Source: Clusia tigrina (lineage: Eukaryota; Arthropoda; Insecta; Diptera; Clusiidae). From it: a stretch of 64,000 bases of DNA. This document shows positions 63,080 to 64,000 of this stretch, piece after piece (the first letter of the stretch is position 1; each line of letters opens with the position of its first letter). The DNA lies in the NCBI GenBank assembly GCA_920105625.2, contig OV050031.1, positions 49,928,205 to 49,992,204 of the forward strand, given 5' to 3'. The notes beneath the pieces are model-generated. The model was not told the DNA's origin. It saw nothing but the letters and a program-made list of their open reading frames with translations, and made no database searches. A program made the translations under genes and the position numbers.

Positions 63080-64000
63080 GACCGTCATAAGACCTTGAGA
63101 TTCTGTGACAATAATGTACTATTCTCAATTTGAAATTTCGATTTAAACGGTGCTACCTTTGAGTAAAAAATGAAACACTGTTGCAACTTCAAAATTGACT
63201 AACTTATATACTGTATGTAATACAACTATCAAATTTTGCAACATTGAAAGGCTGTAACATTTTACTGGTGCGTCATATAACCTCGAAATTTTGTGACAAT
63301 AATGTTCTATTGTCAATATTAGAAATCGGTATAACAGTGCTACCTTTGAAATAAATAAATTGACTTATTTATATACTGTGCGTAATATAACTATCAAAGT
63401 TTGCAACATTGAACTGCTGCAACTTTTTATTGGTGCGTCATAAGACCTTGAAAATTTGTGAATAAAATGTACTATTGTCAATTTGAAATATCGGTATAAC
63501 AGTGCTACCTATGAGTAAAAAATAAAACACTGATGCAACTTCAAATTTCACTAACTTTTATACTGTGCATAATATAACCATCGAAGTTTGCGTCTTTGAT
63601 ATGCTGGAACTTTTTACTGGTGCGTCATAAGACCTAGAAATTTTGTGACAATTATGTACTACTGTCAATTTGAGATAACGGTATAACAGTGCTACCTTTG
63701 AGTAAAAAATGAATCACTGATGCAACTTCAAATTTCACTAACTTTTATACTGTGCGTAATATAACCATCAAAGTTTGCATCATTGAAATGCTGGAACTTT
63801 TTACTGGTGCGTCATAAGACCTAGAAATTTTGTGACAATAATGTACTATTGTCAATTTGAGGTAACGGTATAACAGTGCTACCTTCGAGTAAAAAATTAA
63901 ACACTGATGCAACTTCAAAATTCACTAACTGTTATACTGTGCGTAAAATAATTATCAAAATTTGTAACATTGAAATGCTGTAACTTTTTACTGGTGCATC
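63080..64000 (+). repeat. Copy of the 59,340-60,264 segment, cut by the window edge
   Basis: The stretch resembles 59,340-60,264 at an offset of about 3,736 bp. Shared markers are TATTCTCAATTTGAAATTTCG, the 165-bp deleted unit, CATTGAACTGCTGCAAC, GAGGTAACGG with ACCTTCGAG, and GCGTAAAATAATTATC. The array continues past the window. Confidence 0.82.
63217..63381 (+). repeat. Deleted 165-bp monomer, copy 2
   Basis: It has the same junction and the same 165-bp length as the unit at 59481. The TGAAATAAAT anchors (59611 and 63347) are 3,736 bp apart, so the two belong to one duplicated segment. Confidence 0.88.

Larger units (their letters stand above)
1..64000 (+). repeat. Satellite DNA array, 186-187 bp monomer, about 340 head-to-tail copies
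   Basis: The same AT-rich unit recurs from the first to the last base. In a register starting at the G of GTAATATAAC, unit starts fall at 1, 187, 373, 559, 745 and 931 (186 bp apart), while in the second half many units are 187 bp. Landmarks in order in each unit are GTAATATAACTATCAAAG, a TGCAACATTG stretch, CTGTAACTTTTTA, GCGTCATAAGACC, a TGACAATA...TATTGTCA dyad, CGGTATAACAG, AAAAAATGAAACACTGATGC and TTCAAAATTCACTAAC. No inverted unit was seen. No unique sequence of more than a few bases interrupts the array. The array is open at both ends. Known biology: arrays of this kind, with nested higher-order periods, are typical of centromeric or pericentromeric heterochromatin. That location is inferred here, not shown. 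Confidence 0.97.

Noticed and set aside
1..64000. CRISPR array
   Set aside because: The repeat period is 186-187 bp with no short conserved repeat separating unique spacers. The whole unit is repeated.
1..64000. CENP-B box
   Set aside because: I looked for the TTCG...CGGGA core of the primate box and saw no such motif. Units are AT-rich and contain no CGGGA.
1..64000. Telomeric repeats, tRNA or rRNA genes
   Set aside because: No short telomere-type tandem repeats, cloverleaf-like GC-rich segments or rRNA-like conserved stretches were seen.

Overview
The whole 64 kb window is one uninterrupted, head-to-tail tandem array of an AT-rich satellite monomer of 186-187 bp, about 340 copies, all in the same orientation. 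It runs off both ends. I found no credible protein-coding gene, RNA gene, transposable element, CRISPR array or unique sequence. A hand count of one monomer (745-930) gives 58 G/C out of 186, about 31%. This organisation points to eukaryotic heterochromatin, most likely centromeric or pericentromeric. That placement is inferred from the architecture only. I do not recognise the satellite family and cannot name the species.

Layout. From 1 to about 27 kb the monomers are mostly 186 bp. They form a mosaic of multi-monomer duplications: a pair of 1.3 kb segments 6.8 kb apart, a 2.5 kb segment repeated 4,095 bp downstream, a tandem triple of a 12-monomer unit (18,183-24,700, period 2,235 bp), and a 5-monomer duplication (24,614-26,302). 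Around 26.3-28 kb the monomer types change and 187-bp monomers become common. A 9-monomer unit of 1,673 bp is duplicated at 27,510-30,773. Related 9-mers and a shortened 7-mer follow (31,683-36,351). The most homogeneous part is 38,026-48,111, a higher-order repeat (HOR) of nine monomer types with an exact 1,681-bp period. It has five full copies plus a 5-monomer and a 4-monomer partial copy with hybrid junction monomers, as expected from unequal exchange. From 48 kb to the end there is a looser mosaic containing re-used modules with spacings of 927, 1,121, 1,308, 1,862, 3,736 and 4,096 bp.

Three sequence-level points stand out. First, part of each monomer is itself an old duplication: two adjacent 55-bp subunits match at about 70% of positions. 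Second, a class of monomers carries a perfect 8-bp dyad (TGACAATA, 6 nt, TATTGTCA). In the 1,681-bp HOR only monomers 1 and 5 keep it intact, which resembles the way protein-binding boxes are confined to some monomers in other centromeric satellites. Third, rare deletion-bearing monomers (149 bp, 165 bp, and a 7-bp deletion type) recur at distant sites with identical breakpoints, so they act as tracers of how blocks were copied.

The short reverse-strand open reading frames (63-131 codons) are by-products of the repeat and are not annotated as genes.
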